A stretch of DNA of 64,000 nucleotides, from the NCBI GenBank assembly GCA_016288315.1, contig JAEEYU010000072.1, positions 1 through 64,000 on the forward strand, in the 5' to 3' direction. The stretch comes from Clostridiaceae bacterium. Lineage in GTDB: Bacteria > Bacillota > Clostridia > Oscillospirales > Acutalibacteraceae. Below are positions 36,492 to 45,424 of this stretch, piece after piece; the first letter of the stretch is position 1; each line of letters begins with the position of its first letter. Position numbers and translations under genes: made by a program. Under the pieces are notes generated by a model. The model did no database searches and was not told the origin of the DNA. It worked only from the letters and a program-made list of their open reading frames with translations.

Positions 36492-36680
36492 TTAAACAGC
36501 ACGTGTTACCTTGCCTGAACGAAGGCAGCGTGTGCAGGCGTAAACTCTCCTGGGGGAGCCGTTTACGATGGCCTTTACTCTTTTAACATTGGGTTTCCAT
36601 GTTCTGTTGGAGCGTCTGTGTGAGTGAGATACCTTAATTCCGAAGTACACATCCTTGCCGCAAAATTCACATTTTGCCAT
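36492..36680 (-). CDS. rpmB: 50S ribosomal protein L28
   Basis: The 62-residue protein begins MAKCEFCGKDVYFGIKVSHSHRR and ends with RVYACTRCLRSGKVTRA. Two CxxC pairs (CEFC and CTRC) make the zinc-binding form of L28. ATG 36680 follows AGGAGGTG; a slightly longer reading with MWH would overlap that site. It is monocistronic, divergent from recA. Confidence 0.97.
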   Translation of the reverse strand: MAKCEFCGKDVYFGIKVSHSHRRSNRTWKPNVKRVKAIVNGSPRRVYACTRCLRSGKVTRAV

Positions 36681-36718
36681 GTGCCACACCTCCTTTTACT
36701 TTCTCAATAGCGAAAGAC

Positions 36719-36747
36719 ATATTAACAGATAATATTTCAAATTGCAA
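36719..36747 (-). promoter_or_regulatory. rpmB promoter
   Basis: On the minus strand, TTGCAA (36747-36742), 17 bases, TAATAT (36724-36719). Confidence 0.55.
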
Positions 36748-36819
36748 GTGTTTTTTTAAATTTTTTCTTAAATATACAAATTATTATTGCGATTGAATAA
36801 AAAAATTTCACTTTTACTA

Positions 36820-36848
36820 TTGCATTTTTCGTTAATATGGTGTATTCT
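36820..36848 (+). promoter_or_regulatory. recA promoter
   Basis: TTGCAT (36820-36825), 17 bases, TATTCT (36843-36848), followed by a LexA-like box at the start site. Confidence 0.6.
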
Positions 36849-36855
36849 ACCGATA

Positions 36856-36867
36856 GAACATTTGTTT
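36856..36867 (+). promoter_or_regulatory. LexA (SOS) box at recA
   Basis: GAACATTTGTTT matches the Firmicute GAAC-N4-GTTC core with one changed base and lies 7 bases downstream of the -10 box, where LexA binding would block transcription. Confidence 0.65.
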
Positions 36868-36893
36868 GATTATTGATTTCGGAGGATATAAAA

Positions 36894-38006
36894 ATGGCAG
36901 ACAAACAAAAGGCACTTGAATCCGCACTCGCGCAGATAGAAAAGACATACGGCAAGGGCTCCATAATGAGACTCGGCGAAAATACCGCCATGAATGTTGA
37001 AGCAATCTCAACCGGCTCTGTCGGTCTCGATGTCGCAACCGGCATCGGCGGACTTCCCAGAGGCAGAATAGTTGAAATATACGGTCCCGAATCATCGGGC
37101 AAAACAACCCTCGCCCTTTCGGTTATAGCCCAGGCGCAGAAGGCGGGCGGCGACGCGGCTTTCATTGATGCCGAGCACGCTCTTGACCCTCTCTACGCTT
37201 CAAATCTCGGTGTCGATATCGACTCCCTCCTCGTCTCACAGCCGGACGACGGCGAGCAGGCGCTCGAAATTGCGGAGGCGCTTATCCGCTCGGGAGCGCT
37301 CGATGTAATAGTCATCGACTCCGTAGCCGCCCTTGTTCCCAAGGCGGAAATTGAGGGCGAAATGGGCGACTCGTCAGTAGGCGTTCACGCAAGACTTATG
37401 TCAAAGGCGCTTCGCAAGCTTTCGGGCGTCGTTTCAAAATCGAACACAATTCTCATCTTCATAAACCAGCTTCGTGAAAAGGTCGGCGTAATCTACGGCA
37501 ATCCCGAGGTTACAACCGGCGGCAGAGCTCTTAAATTCTTCTCATCCGTTCGCATTGATGTTCGCAGAATCGAGAGTCTCAAGGGCCCCGGCAACGAGAT
37601 TATCGGCAACCGCACACGCTGCAAGGTAGTCAAAAACAAGGTCGCTCCTCCCTTCAAAGAGGCGGAATTCGACATCCTCTACGGCAAGGGCATTTCCAAG
37701 CAGGGCGAGCTCGTTGACCTCGGCGTGCGTTTCGGCATACTCCAGAGAAGTGGCGCCTGGTTCAGTTACGGCGATATGCGTCTGGGGCAGGGCAGAGACA
37801 AAACAAGAGAGTTTTTCTATGACAACCCCGAAATAGCTCAGGAAATCGAAGATAAAATATTCGAGTCAATCAAAGCGGAGCGTGAAGCCAGGGCGGAAAA
37901 ACCCCAGCCCGCACCCCGCGCCGAGCAGGATATTCCTGAGGCACAGCCCACAACAAGAAGAGTTGCGAGGGCAAAGCTCGACATAGTTGTTGATGACGAC
38001 GAATAA
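36894..38006 (+). CDS. recA: Recombinase RecA
   Basis: The 370-residue protein has the Walker A motif GPESSGKTT (residues 62-70), the MAW-like [24 protein letters not shown] region, the NQLREKVGV loop and a C-terminal acidic DDDE end. It catalyses strand exchange and stimulates LexA cleavage. ATG 36894 follows CGGAGGA. The gene is followed after 2 bases by recX, then rimO and pgsA, a common Clostridial order. Confidence 0.98.
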   Translation: MADKQKALESALAQIEKTYGKGSIMRLGENTAMNVEAISTGSVGLDVATGIGGLPRGRIVEIYGPESSGKTTLALSVIAQAQKAGGDAAFIDAEHALDPLYASNLGVDIDSLLVSQPDDGEQALEIAEALIRSGALDVIVIDSVAALVPKAEIEGEMGDSSVGVHARLMSKALRKLSGVVSKSNTILIFINQLREKVGVIYGNPEVTTGGRALKFFSSVRIDVRRIESLKGPGNEIIGNRTRCKVVKNKVAPPFKEAEFDILYGKGISKQGELVDLGVRFGILQRSGAWFSYGDMRLGQGRDKTREFFYDNPEIAQEIEDKIFESIKAEREARAEKPQPAPRAEQDIPEAQPTTRRVARAKLDIVVDDDE

Positions 38007-38008
38007 TT

Positions 38009-38626
38009 ATGATAATCACTTTTAAAACCGGAGGGCGCGGCAAGGTCACTGTTTACGGCGACGGAGAGATAATCGCCGCCGTTGACGAGGAGTTTATGCT
38101 CACCTGCGGTTATAAAGATAATGATGAAATTGAGGGAGCGCAGATGACTGCCTTTGTTGAGGCGGTGTGTTTGCGCTCCGCTTTTCTCGGCGCAATGCGC
38201 CTGCTCGCCCTTCGCGACCACGGCAGAAAAGAGCTTGAAAACAAGCTTGTTTCGAAAGGGCACAAACGCATCTATGCGTCGCAGACCTGCGACACCCTCG
38301 AAGAGCGCGGCTATATTGACGACAGGGTCTTTGCATCGGCGCTCGCAAACCGCCTTCTTGAAGGCAAGGGCTTTTCCGTCCGTCGCATAAAAAGCGAGCT
38401 TTTTCAGAAGGGAATCAGCCGCGAAATTGTCGATGATGTGTGCCAAAACATTGACAACGAGCCGATTTTGCGTATTATAGAACTGTTGAACACTAAATTT
38501 TCGGGCAAACTATCAACCGAAAAGGGTGTCAGAAAGACCTTCGCCGCCCTGCAGAGAATGGGCTACGGCTACTCCGATATCCGCTCTGCAATGGCGCAGA
38601 TTGATATTTCAACACCGGAGGACTGA
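38009..38626 (+). CDS. recX: Regulatory protein RecX
   Basis: The 205-residue protein has LLALRDHGRKELENKLVSKG and ERGYIDDRVFASALANRLL, the three-helix repeats typical of RecX, which modulates RecA filaments. It begins 2 bases after recA and ends 2 bases before rimO. Confidence 0.9.
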   Translation: MIITFKTGGRGKVTVYGDGEIIAAVDEEFMLTCGYKDNDEIEGAQMTAFVEAVCLRSAFLGAMRLLALRDHGRKELENKLVSKGHKRIYASQTCDTLEERGYIDDRVFASALANRLLEGKGFSVRRIKSELFQKGISREIVDDVCQNIDNEPILRIIELLNTKFSGKLSTEKGVRKTFAALQRMGYGYSDIRSAMAQIDISTPED

Positions 38627-38628
38627 TT

Positions 38629-40002
38629 ATGCACAAAATATCAATGATATCGCTCGGCTGCCCCAAAAACCAGGTGGATGCCGAAAGAATGCTCGCTTTA
38701 CTTGACAAGGCGGGCTACTCAATCGGTGACATTTATGACGGCGTGGAGGCGGTAATAATCAACACCTGCGGGTTCATCGACGCTGCAAAAGAAGAGGCGA
38801 TTGAGAATATTCTCGATATGGCGGAACTCAAAAAAGAGGGGCTCGTCGGCAAAATAGTCGTTACGGGCTGCCTCGCCCAGAGGCATAAAAAAGAAGTCCT
38901 CGATGAGATTCCCGAAATAGACGCCGTTGTCGGCATAGGCGCCGACGGCAGCATTGTTGACATCCTCAACTCCCTTCTCGGCGACGAAAGCGCCGCCCTT
39001 CCCGAAAACGAGGCGGATGAAAACACCGCCGCCTACTGCGCTTTCCCCGATGTCGGTAACCTTCCGCTTGAAGGCGAGCGCCTTCTCACCACGCCCGAAT
39101 ACTGGTCCTATCTCAAAATTGCAGACGGCTGTTCAAACCGCTGCTCCTACTGCACAATTCCCTATATCAGGGGCAATTACAGAAGCGTTCCCATGGAATC
39201 GCTTGTCGATGAGGCGCGCGCCCTCGCTCAGGCGGGCACAAAGGAGCTCATCCTCATAGCGCAGGATACCACCAACTACGGTATGGATTTATACGGCAGG
39301 CTTATGCTGCCCGAACTGCTTGAAAAATTGTGTGAAATCGACGGCATTGAGTGGATAAGAATGCTCTACTGCTATCCCGATAAAATCACCGACGAGTTGC
39401 TTGACGTTATGTCAAAACAGCCCAAGGTTCTCAACTATATCGACCTCCCGCTCCAGCACGCCGACAACGGCCTGTTAAAAAAGATGAACAGAAGGGGAAC
39501 AAGGGAGGAATACACCGCCCTCATCTCAAAAATCAGAACAATCCTTCCCGAGTGCGTAATCCGCACCACCTTTATTGTCGGTTTCCCCGGCGAGGGTGAG
39601 GAGGAGTTTGAAAACCTTGCCGAATTTGTCAATGAGATTGAATTTGACCGCCTCGGCTGCTTTGCGTTCTCACCGCAGGAGGGTACACCCGCCTGCGATA
39701 TGGAGGGACAGGTTGACGAGCAACTTAAAATCGACCGCGGCGAAATAATAATGAACGACCAGCTCGAAATAGTCCACCTCAAAAATACCGAGCGCATCGG
39801 CAGAGTTTTCCGCGTGCTTGTTGAAGATTACGACTCTTACACCGACAGCTACACGGGCAGAACTTATATGGACGCCCCCGAAATTGACGGCAAAATCACA
39901 TTCACCACCGATAATGATTATGAGAACGGCGATTTCGTTTCGGTCAAGGTCATCGGTGTCAATGATTACGACCTTATCGGCAGGGATGTCGCCTGCATCT
40001 AA
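38629..40002 (+). CDS. rimO: Ribosomal protein S12 methylthiotransferase RimO
   Basis: The 457-residue protein has an N-terminal UPF0004 domain (SLGCPKNQVDAERMLALLDKAGY with INTCGFID and VVTGCLAQR), then the radical SAM CxxxCxxC (SNRCSYCTIPYIRG near residue 165) and a C-terminal TRAM domain. The SLGCPKN start separates RimO from MiaB. It adds a methylthio group to Asp of S12. Confidence 0.95.
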   Translation: MHKISMISLGCPKNQVDAERMLALLDKAGYSIGDIYDGVEAVIINTCGFIDAAKEEAIENILDMAELKKEGLVGKIVVTGCLAQRHKKEVLDEIPEIDAVVGIGADGSIVDILNSLLGDESAALPENEADENTAAYCAFPDVGNLPLEGERLLTTPEYWSYLKIADGCSNRCSYCTIPYIRGNYRSVPMESLVDEARALAQAGTKELILIAQDTTNYGMDLYGRLMLPELLEKLCEIDGIEWIRMLYCYPDKITDELLDVMSKQPKVLNYIDLPLQHADNGLLKKMNRRGTREEYTALISKIRTILPECVIRTTFIVGFPGEGEEEFENLAEFVNEIEFDRLGCFAFSPQEGTPACDMEGQVDEQLKIDRGEIIMNDQLEIVHLKNTERIGRVFRVLVEDYDSYTDSYTGRTYMDAPEIDGKITFTTDNDYENGDFVSVKVIGVNDYDLIGRDVACI

Positions 40003-40030
40003 AAGATAAAAACAGGAGTTTAATAAAAAG

Positions 40031-40654
40031 ATGAATTTACCCAACGCACTTACCGTTTTAAGAATTATCCTCATACCCGTTTTCGCCGTTCTCTGGTTTG
40101 TTCAGTTCGGATCAACGGTTTATTCTCATTTTCTGTGGGCGGCTATCGTATTTCTTATCGCCTCCCTCACCGATTTTCTCGACGGCAAAATCGCAAGAAA
40201 GCACAATGAAATAACAAACTTCGGCAAAATCGCCGACCCCATAGCAGACAAAGCCCTCACATTCGCCGCCTATTTCTGCATTTACGCCCATTTAAAACCG
40301 AGAAATATTTCGGCGGAATTCGTCACAGGAGTAATCTTCGTCTGCATAATCCTTGCGCGTGAAATCGCCGTTACCCTTATGCGTATGGTTTACCTCAGAA
40401 AGGGCGTCGCACTCTCGGCGGGCATTCCCGGCAAAATCAAAACCTTCACGCAGATGGTTCTCCTTTTTGTCGCCATGCTTTTCATTTATTCAAACGAAAA
40501 AAGCTACACCTTTGTCGGCACAAACACGCTGAGCATCACAAAATCCGTCAACGTGCTCGTCGGCATAATCATGATTCTCACCGTCTGGTCGGGAGCGTAT
40601 TATTTCATTAAGGCAAAAAAGAGCAAACAGTCAAAGAGCTCAAAAAAGAATTGA
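40031..40654 (+). CDS. pgsA: CDP-diacylglycerol-glycerol-3-phosphate 3-phosphatidyltransferase
   Basis: The 207-residue membrane protein starts MNLPNALTVLRIILIPVFAV and has the CDP-alcohol phosphotransferase motif LTDFLDGKIARKHNEITNFGKIADPIADK (D-G-x2-A-R-x8-G-x3-D-x3-D). It makes phosphatidylglycerophosphate. It closes the recA-recX-rimO-pgsA run. The cysteine T-box promoter overlaps its stop codon. Confidence 0.95.
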   Translation: MNLPNALTVLRIILIPVFAVLWFVQFGSTVYSHFLWAAIVFLIASLTDFLDGKIARKHNEITNFGKIADPIADKALTFAAYFCIYAHLKPRNISAEFVTGVIFVCIILAREIAVTLMRMVYLRKGVALSAGIPGKIKTFTQMVLLFVAMLFIYSNEKSYTFVGTNTLSITKSVNVLVGIIMILTVWSGAYYFIKAKKSKQSKSSKKN

Positions 40655-40679
40655 CAAACCCGTTTTGTATGATTATAAT
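40651..40679 (+). promoter_or_regulatory. Promoter of the cysteine T-box leader
   Basis: TTGACA (40651-40656), 17 bases, TATAAT (40674-40679), a consensus sigma-A promoter overlapping the end of pgsA. Confidence 0.8.
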
Positions 40680-40689
40680 GTATTTCCAC

Positions 40690-40988
40690 AATAAATAATA
40701 TATTATTGCAACGGTCGGGAAGAGTAGCGTTGCAGGCGTTCATCAGAGAGGGTGCCGTTTTGCTGTGAGGCACCTTGAATGCGGCTTTGTGAAGTGCGCC
40801 CGGCGGCACGCGGAGTGAACAACCCTGCGGCGGAAAAATGCGGATTGCATCCTCATTTTTACCGCTTTATCTGACAGTATCTCCGCGCGGCTGACCCCGT
40901 TAAAGGTCTTTAGAGTTATAAATCGGAGTGGAACCGCGTAATCACGCCTCCGGTGCTTTCTGTCAGGAAAGCGCCGGGGGTTTTATTT
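40690..40988 (+). promoter_or_regulatory. Cysteine T-box leader of cysE-cysS
   Basis: Stem I has AAGAGTAGCG (AGUA loop, 40720-40729), AGAGAG and a specifier loop GAAG-TGC-G. The UGC codon (Cys, 40795-40797) is followed by G. The T-box TGGAACCGCG is at 40929-40938; UGGA fits the U discriminator of tRNA-Cys, which supports the assignment independently. The terminator hairpin (about 40947-40980) is followed by TTTTATTTT. Uncharged tRNA-Cys should permit read-through. Confidence 0.93.
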
Positions 40989-41027
40989 TGGAAAATTCGT
41001 GAAAATCTTATTTATGCGTTTTGGGCA

Positions 41028-41108
41028 TTCTTTTTCCGCAGTATTTTGTGAAAATGCTCGATAATACACAAAGTATTATCTGCGCTTTTCACTTCATCCT
41101 GCAAAAAA
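41028..41108 (+). repeat. Direct repeat copy A upstream of cysE
   Basis: This is the first copy of an 80-base direct repeat with only a few mismatches to copy B (41191-41270). It contains the hairpin ATAATAC-ACAAA-GTATTAT. It lies after the T-box terminator, in a 330-base stretch (40989-41318) where I find no gene. Confidence 0.85.
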
Positions 41109-41190
41109 ATAATTCGCCAAACCGCACAAAACGATTTTCTCTCATTTTCTTTTATTGTTTTTTAAGATAAAAGATTTTGCGAAACGGTGT

Positions 41191-41270
41191 TTCTTTTCCC
41201 GCAGTATTTTGCGAAAATGCTCGATAATACACAAAGTATTATCTGCGCTTTTCACTTCATCCTTCAAAAA
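41191..41270 (+). repeat. Direct repeat copy B upstream of cysE
   Basis: Second copy, 163 bases after the start of copy A, with the same internal hairpin. The rest of the stretch before cysE is AT-rich. The function is unknown. Confidence 0.85.
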
Positions 41271-41318
41271 ATTCACCAATCATATTTGTTATCACAATTC
41301 AGAAACAAGAGGTAAAAA

Positions 41319-41972
41319 ATGTTCAACCAGTTAAAAGAAGACATAGCGTGCGTCAAATCGCGCGACCCGGCGGCAAGGTCCGTCTTTGAGATTCTGTTTC
41401 TCTACCCGGGCCTCAAAGCGATAAGAGCGCACAGAAAAGCAAACTTTTTCTACCGTCACAAAATGTTCTTTATTGCCCGCTGGATTTCACAGCGCGCTTC
41501 AAGAAAAACGGGCATAGAGATTCACCCCGCCGCGCAGATAGGCAAACGCTTTTTCATCGACCACGGCACGGGCGTCGTCATAGGCGAAACGGCAATAATC
41601 GGTGACGATGTGACGCTCTACCAGGGAGTTACCCTCGGCGGCACGGGCAAAGATACGGGCAAACGCCACCCGACAATCTGCAACAACGTTATGATCGGCT
41701 CTGGCGCAAAGGTTCTCGGTCCCATCGTAATCGGCGAGAACAGCCGCGTAGGGGCGGGAGCCGTTGTCGTCAACGATATTCCCGCAAACAGCACCGCAAT
41801 AGGCATCCCCGCAAGGGCTGTCAGACGCGACGGAGTCAGGGTTTTCGACTATCTTGATCAGATTCACATTCCTGACCCGATAGCAATCGAGATTTCGCGC
41901 ATTGATGCCGAGCTTGACAGAATAAACGAAAAAATAGGTATCGAAAAGGAGAACACCGATGAAAATATTTAA
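41319..41972 (+). CDS. cysE: Serine O-acetyltransferase
   Basis: The 217-residue protein has the left-handed beta-helix hexapeptide repeats of CysE, with IEIHPAAQIGKRFFIDHGTGVVIGETA, TLYQGVTLGGTGKD, KRHPTI and VGAGAVVVNDIP. It acetylates serine for cysteine synthesis. No cysK is next to it. ATG 41319 follows AGAGGT. It overlaps cysS by 14 bases. Confidence 0.95.
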   Translation: MFNQLKEDIACVKSRDPAARSVFEILFLYPGLKAIRAHRKANFFYRHKMFFIARWISQRASRKTGIEIHPAAQIGKRFFIDHGTGVVIGETAIIGDDVTLYQGVTLGGTGKDTGKRHPTICNNVMIGSGAKVLGPIVIGENSRVGAGAVVVNDIPANSTAIGIPARAVRRDGVRVFDYLDQIHIPDPIAIEISRIDAELDRINEKIGIEKENTDENI

Positions 41973-43350
41973 CACTCTCACAAGGCAGAAAGAGGAGTTC
42001 GTTCCGTTAAAAGAGGGCGAGGCAAAAATCTACGCATGCGGTCCCACTGTTTATAACTACATCCATATCGGCAACGCCCGTCCCATCTGTGTTTTTGACA
42101 CCCTTCGCCGCTATCTTGAATACCGCGGCTACAAGGTTACCTTCGTTCAGAACTTCACCGATGTTGATGACAAAATCATCCGCAAGGCAAACGAAGAGGG
42201 CGTTGACTACACCGACATAACAAAAAAATATATCGAAGAGTTCTGGACCGATGTCAAAGGGCTCAACTTCCGCGAGGCGGATATTCATCCCAAGGCGACC
42301 GAAAACATTGAAAAGATTATCGAAATCGTTTCGGGACTTATTGAAAAGGGCTATGCCTACGAAGCCGACGGCGATGTCTATTTCACCACCTCAAAATTCG
42401 ATGAATACGGCAAACTCTCGCACCAGCCGCTTGAAGATCTTCAGGCGGGCGCAAGAATTATGGTTGGCGAAGTCAAGCGCGAACCGATGGATTTCGCACT
42501 CTGGAAGGCGGCAAAGCCGGGCGAACCCTACTGGGATTCTCCCTGGGGCAAAGGCAGACCGGGCTGGCATATCGAGTGCTCCGCCATGGTCAACCGCTAT
42601 CTCGGCGAAACAATAGACATCCACTGCGGCGGTCAGGATTTAATCTTCCCCCATCATGAAAATGAGATAGCCCAGAGCGAGTGCTTTACCGGCAAGCCGT
42701 TCTCACGCTACTGGATGCACAACGGCTTCATTACCGTTGACAACGTCAAAATGGCAAAGAGCGCAGGCAATTTCTTCACCGTTCGCGATGTGGCGCAACA
42801 GTTCGGCTATGAACCGATAAGAATGCTTATGCTCTCAACCCAATACAGAAGCCCCATCAACTACAGTTTTGATGCAATCGAGCAGTGCAAGGCATCCCTC
42901 ACCCGCCTTTACAACTGCCGCGACGGCATAGATTTTGAAATGCAGAACGCTCCGCACGGCAAGGTTGACAAAGAGCTTGAAAAAGCGCTGAGCGAACGCA
43001 GAAATCAGTTTATTGAAGCGATGGATGACGACCTCAACACCGCAGCCGCCCTCGCCGCCGTCTTCGATGCCGTCAGAGATATAAACTCGTCGGTTGTCGG
43101 CAAAAACGCAAGCGTTGAAACCTGTGAGCTCGCCGCAAGCGTCTTCGATGAACTCACCGGCGTTCTCGGCCTTGTTTACAACCGCAAAAAAGAGGTTCTC
43201 GATTCCGACATCGATGCTATGATTGAAGCCCGCACAAACGCAAGAAAAGAGAAAAACTGGGCAGAGGCGGACAGAATCAGAGACGAGCTCAAATCAATGG
43301 GAATCATCCTTGAAGACACTCCCCAGGGTGTCAAATGGCACAGGGAATAA
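41959..43350 (+). CDS. cysS: Cysteinyl-tRNA synthetase
   Basis: The 463-residue class I synthetase has IYACGPTVYNYIHIGNARP (HIGN) near residue 30, the zinc-binding Cys/His set including HIECSAM and CGGQDLIFPHHENE, and KMAKSAGN (KMSKS loop). It charges tRNA-Cys, and its operon is controlled by the cysteine T-box. Confidence 0.98.
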   Translation: MKIFNTLTRQKEEFVPLKEGEAKIYACGPTVYNYIHIGNARPICVFDTLRRYLEYRGYKVTFVQNFTDVDDKIIRKANEEGVDYTDITKKYIEEFWTDVKGLNFREADIHPKATENIEKIIEIVSGLIEKGYAYEADGDVYFTTSKFDEYGKLSHQPLEDLQAGARIMVGEVKREPMDFALWKAAKPGEPYWDSPWGKGRPGWHIECSAMVNRYLGETIDIHCGGQDLIFPHHENEIAQSECFTGKPFSRYWMHNGFITVDNVKMAKSAGNFFTVRDVAQQFGYEPIRMLMLSTQYRSPINYSFDAIEQCKASLTRLYNCRDGIDFEMQNAPHGKVDKELEKALSERRNQFIEAMDDDLNTAAALAAVFDAVRDINSSVVGKNASVETCELAASVFDELTGVLGLVYNRKKEVLDSDIDAMIEARTNARKEKNWAEADRIRDELKSMGIILEDTPQGVKWHRE

Positions 43351-43378
43351 TATAATAATAAAAAATATAAAAAAATGC

Positions 43379-43407
43379 TTGCAATGGTGAAAACCTTGTG
43401 ATATACT
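43379..43407 (+). promoter_or_regulatory. rpsB-tsf promoter
   Basis: TTGCAA (43379-43384), 17 bases, TATACT (43402-43407), about 115 bases before the rpsB ATG. Confidence 0.65.
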
Positions 43408-43413
43408 TGTCAA

Positions 43414-43512
43414 GCAAAACGCACGCGGAGCTATTGTCGGTGCAAGTGCGGCTCAATGCCGTTGCGCTGTCAGGCACTGCGGTGGAGGCGGTCAACCCGC
43501 CGTAAACTAAGG
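43414..43512 (+). promoter_or_regulatory. Structured rpsB leader, candidate S2 autoregulatory RNA
   Basis: The GC-rich leader has several possible hairpins, including GGCGG-TCAAC-CCGCC (about 43488-43502) and a larger GCAC/GTGC-type fold. It has no T-box sequence. An S2-binding or other control element is likely by position; I cannot match it to a named family. Confidence 0.4.
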
Positions 43513-43522
43513 AGGAAAAAAT

Positions 43523-44272
43523 ATGTCAGTAGTATCCATGAAGCAGTTACTCGAGGCCGGTGTTCATTTCGGTCACCAGACCAGAAGATGGAACCCCAAA
43601 ATGGCGGAATACATCTTCACTGAGCGCAATGGTATTTATATCATTGACCTTCAGAAAACCGTTAAAAAACTTGAAGAAGCTTATATGTTCATCCGTGACA
43701 TATCGGCAGAAGGCGGCGAAGTTCTTTTCGTCGGCACCAAAAAACAGGCACAGGAATCCGTCAAAGAAGAAGCAATCCGCTGCGGTATGCCTTTCGTAAA
43801 CGCACGCTGGCTCGGCGGTATGCTCACAAACTTCAACACCATTCAGCGCAGAGTCAAGAGACTTGCTCAGCTCAAAACAATGGAAGCAGACGGAACATTC
43901 AACCTTCTTCCCAAAAAAGAAGTCATCAAATTACAGCTTGAAATCGAAAAGCTTGAAAAGTTCATGGGCGGCATCACTGAGATGAAAAAGCAGCCCGCAG
44001 CAATGTTCATCGTTGACCCCCGCAAAGAGAGAATCGCTGTTCTCGAAGCCAAAAAGCTCGGCATCCCCATCGTTGCAATAGTTGACACCAACTGCGACCC
44101 CGATGAGGTTGATTACGTAATCCCCGGCAACGACGATGCCATCCGTGCCGTTAAACTTATCGCAGGCGCAATGGCAGACGCCGTCATCGAAGGCAGACAG
44201 GGCGAGGCATCGGCACCCGCAGCAGAAGCGGCAGAAGAAGCACCCGCAGAAGAGACAGCAGAGGAGGAATAA
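43523..44272 (+). CDS. rpsB: 30S ribosomal protein S2
   Basis: The 249-residue protein begins [27 protein letters not shown] and has [15 protein letters not shown] and [29 protein letters not shown], all diagnostic S2 motifs. The tail is Glu- and Ala-rich. tsf follows after 4 bases. Confidence 0.98.
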   Translation: MSVVSMKQLLEAGVHFGHQTRRWNPKMAEYIFTERNGIYIIDLQKTVKKLEEAYMFIRDISAEGGEVLFVGTKKQAQESVKEEAIRCGMPFVNARWLGGMLTNFNTIQRRVKRLAQLKTMEADGTFNLLPKKEVIKLQLEIEKLEKFMGGITEMKKQPAAMFIVDPRKERIAVLEAKKLGIPIVAIVDTNCDPDEVDYVIPGNDDAIRAVKLIAGAMADAVIEGRQGEASAPAAEAAEEAPAEETAEEE

Positions 44273-44276
44273 TACA

Positions 44277-45371
44277 ATGGCATTTACCGCAAAAGACGTT
44301 CAGGCGCTCAGAGAAAAAACCAATGTCGGCATGATGGACTGCAAAAAGGCACTCACAGAAGCCGACGGCGATATGGATAAAGCAATAGAGATTCTTCGTG
44401 AGAAGGGCCTCGCATCGGCAGCCAAAAAGGCAAGCCGTGTAGCAGCAGAAGGCGTTGTTACCGCTTACAGCGATGCAAACGCATCCGCACTTGTAGAAGT
44501 CAACTGCGAAACCGACTTTGTCGGCAAGAACCCCGAATTCATCGCTCTTGCAAAGCAGATTGCAAAAACAGTAGTTGAGAAGAATCCCGCAGACCTTGAC
44601 GCTCTTCTTGCAACAACAATCGCAGACGGCAGCGTTTCCGTCACCGACGCGGTTCAGGAGCTCTTCCTCAAAATCCGTGAGAACATGAAAGTCCGCCGCT
44701 TCGCAAGAATCGAAGGCACAGCGGTTTCCTACATCCACGCAGGCGGCTCCGTAGGCGTTCTCGTCGAGTTCGACACCGACGCAGACACAGCAAGCGCAGA
44801 GTTCAACGATATGGGCAAAAACATCGCCATGCAGGTAGCGGCTATGAGCCCCGAATACCTTGCAAAAGAAGACATTTCCGCAGAAGAACTCGAGAAGATG
44901 AAGAAGATTACCGCTGAGAGCGCTCTCAACAAGCCCGATTCACTTCCCAAGCCCATCCTTATGCAGGTCATCAACAAGGTTCTTGAAAGCAACCTCTGGG
45001 ATGAAAAAGATGTTGCGGCTTACGAAGCGGAGAAGCAGAACAAATTCCTCTTCAACTTCCTTTCAAAAGAAGCAATCGCAGCTCTTGCGGCAACAGCAGT
45101 TGCAGGCAAAGAGGAATACACAGCCAACCCCATCTTCGGCAAGGTTGTTGAAGGCAGAATCTCAAAGCAGATTAAAGAAACCTGCCTGCTTGAGCAGGAA
45201 TTTGTCCGCAGCGACATCTTTGAAGGCAGCGTAGGCGGCTATGTCGCAAAGGTTGCCAAAGATCTCGGCGCAAACATCGCAATCAAGGGCTTCACCCGTT
45301 TTGCAAAGGGCGAAGGCATTGAAAAGAAAGCCGACGACTTCGCAGCTGAAGTTGCAGGTATGATTAAATAA
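44277..45371 (+). CDS. tsf: Elongation factor Ts
   Basis: The 364-residue protein begins FTAKDVQALREKTNVGMMDCKKALTEADGD, the standard EF-Ts start, and contains EVNCETDFVGKN and the tandem core domains. It is longer than the 280-310 residues usual for EF-Ts; the extra length lies in the later C-terminal half (about residues 245-300). It catalyses GDP release from EF-Tu. ATG 44277 is chosen over upstream starts because GAGGAG precedes it. Confidence 0.96.
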   Translation: MAFTAKDVQALREKTNVGMMDCKKALTEADGDMDKAIEILREKGLASAAKKASRVAAEGVVTAYSDANASALVEVNCETDFVGKNPEFIALAKQIAKTVVEKNPADLDALLATTIADGSVSVTDAVQELFLKIRENMKVRRFARIEGTAVSYIHAGGSVGVLVEFDTDADTASAEFNDMGKNIAMQVAAMSPEYLAKEDISAEELEKMKKITAESALNKPDSLPKPILMQVINKVLESNLWDEKDVAAYEAEKQNKFLFNFLSKEAIAALAATAVAGKEEYTANPIFGKVVEGRISKQIKETCLLEQEFVRSDIFEGSVGGYVAKVAKDLGANIAIKGFTRFAKGEGIEKKADDFAAEVAGMIK

Positions 45372-45389
45372 TAATCAAATCAAAAAAAT

Positions 45390-45421
45390 ATCACCTCTGT
45401 CATCGGCAGAGGTGATTTTTT
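45390..45421 (+). terminator. Terminator of rpsB-tsf
   Basis: ATCACCTCTG / CAGAGGTGAT (45390-45399 with 45407-45416), loop of 7, then Ts. It abuts the end of the opposing DUF2156 gene. Confidence 0.9.
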
Positions 45422-45424
45422 GTG

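Noticed and set aside
41028..41270. CRISPR array
   Set aside because: Only two copies of about 80 bases, 163 bases apart, with mismatches and no short regular repeat-spacer pattern; no cas genes.
43414..43512. T-box upstream of rpsB
   Set aside because: The region lacks the TGGNACCGCG sequence, AGAGAG element and terminator that mark the three true T-boxes in this window.
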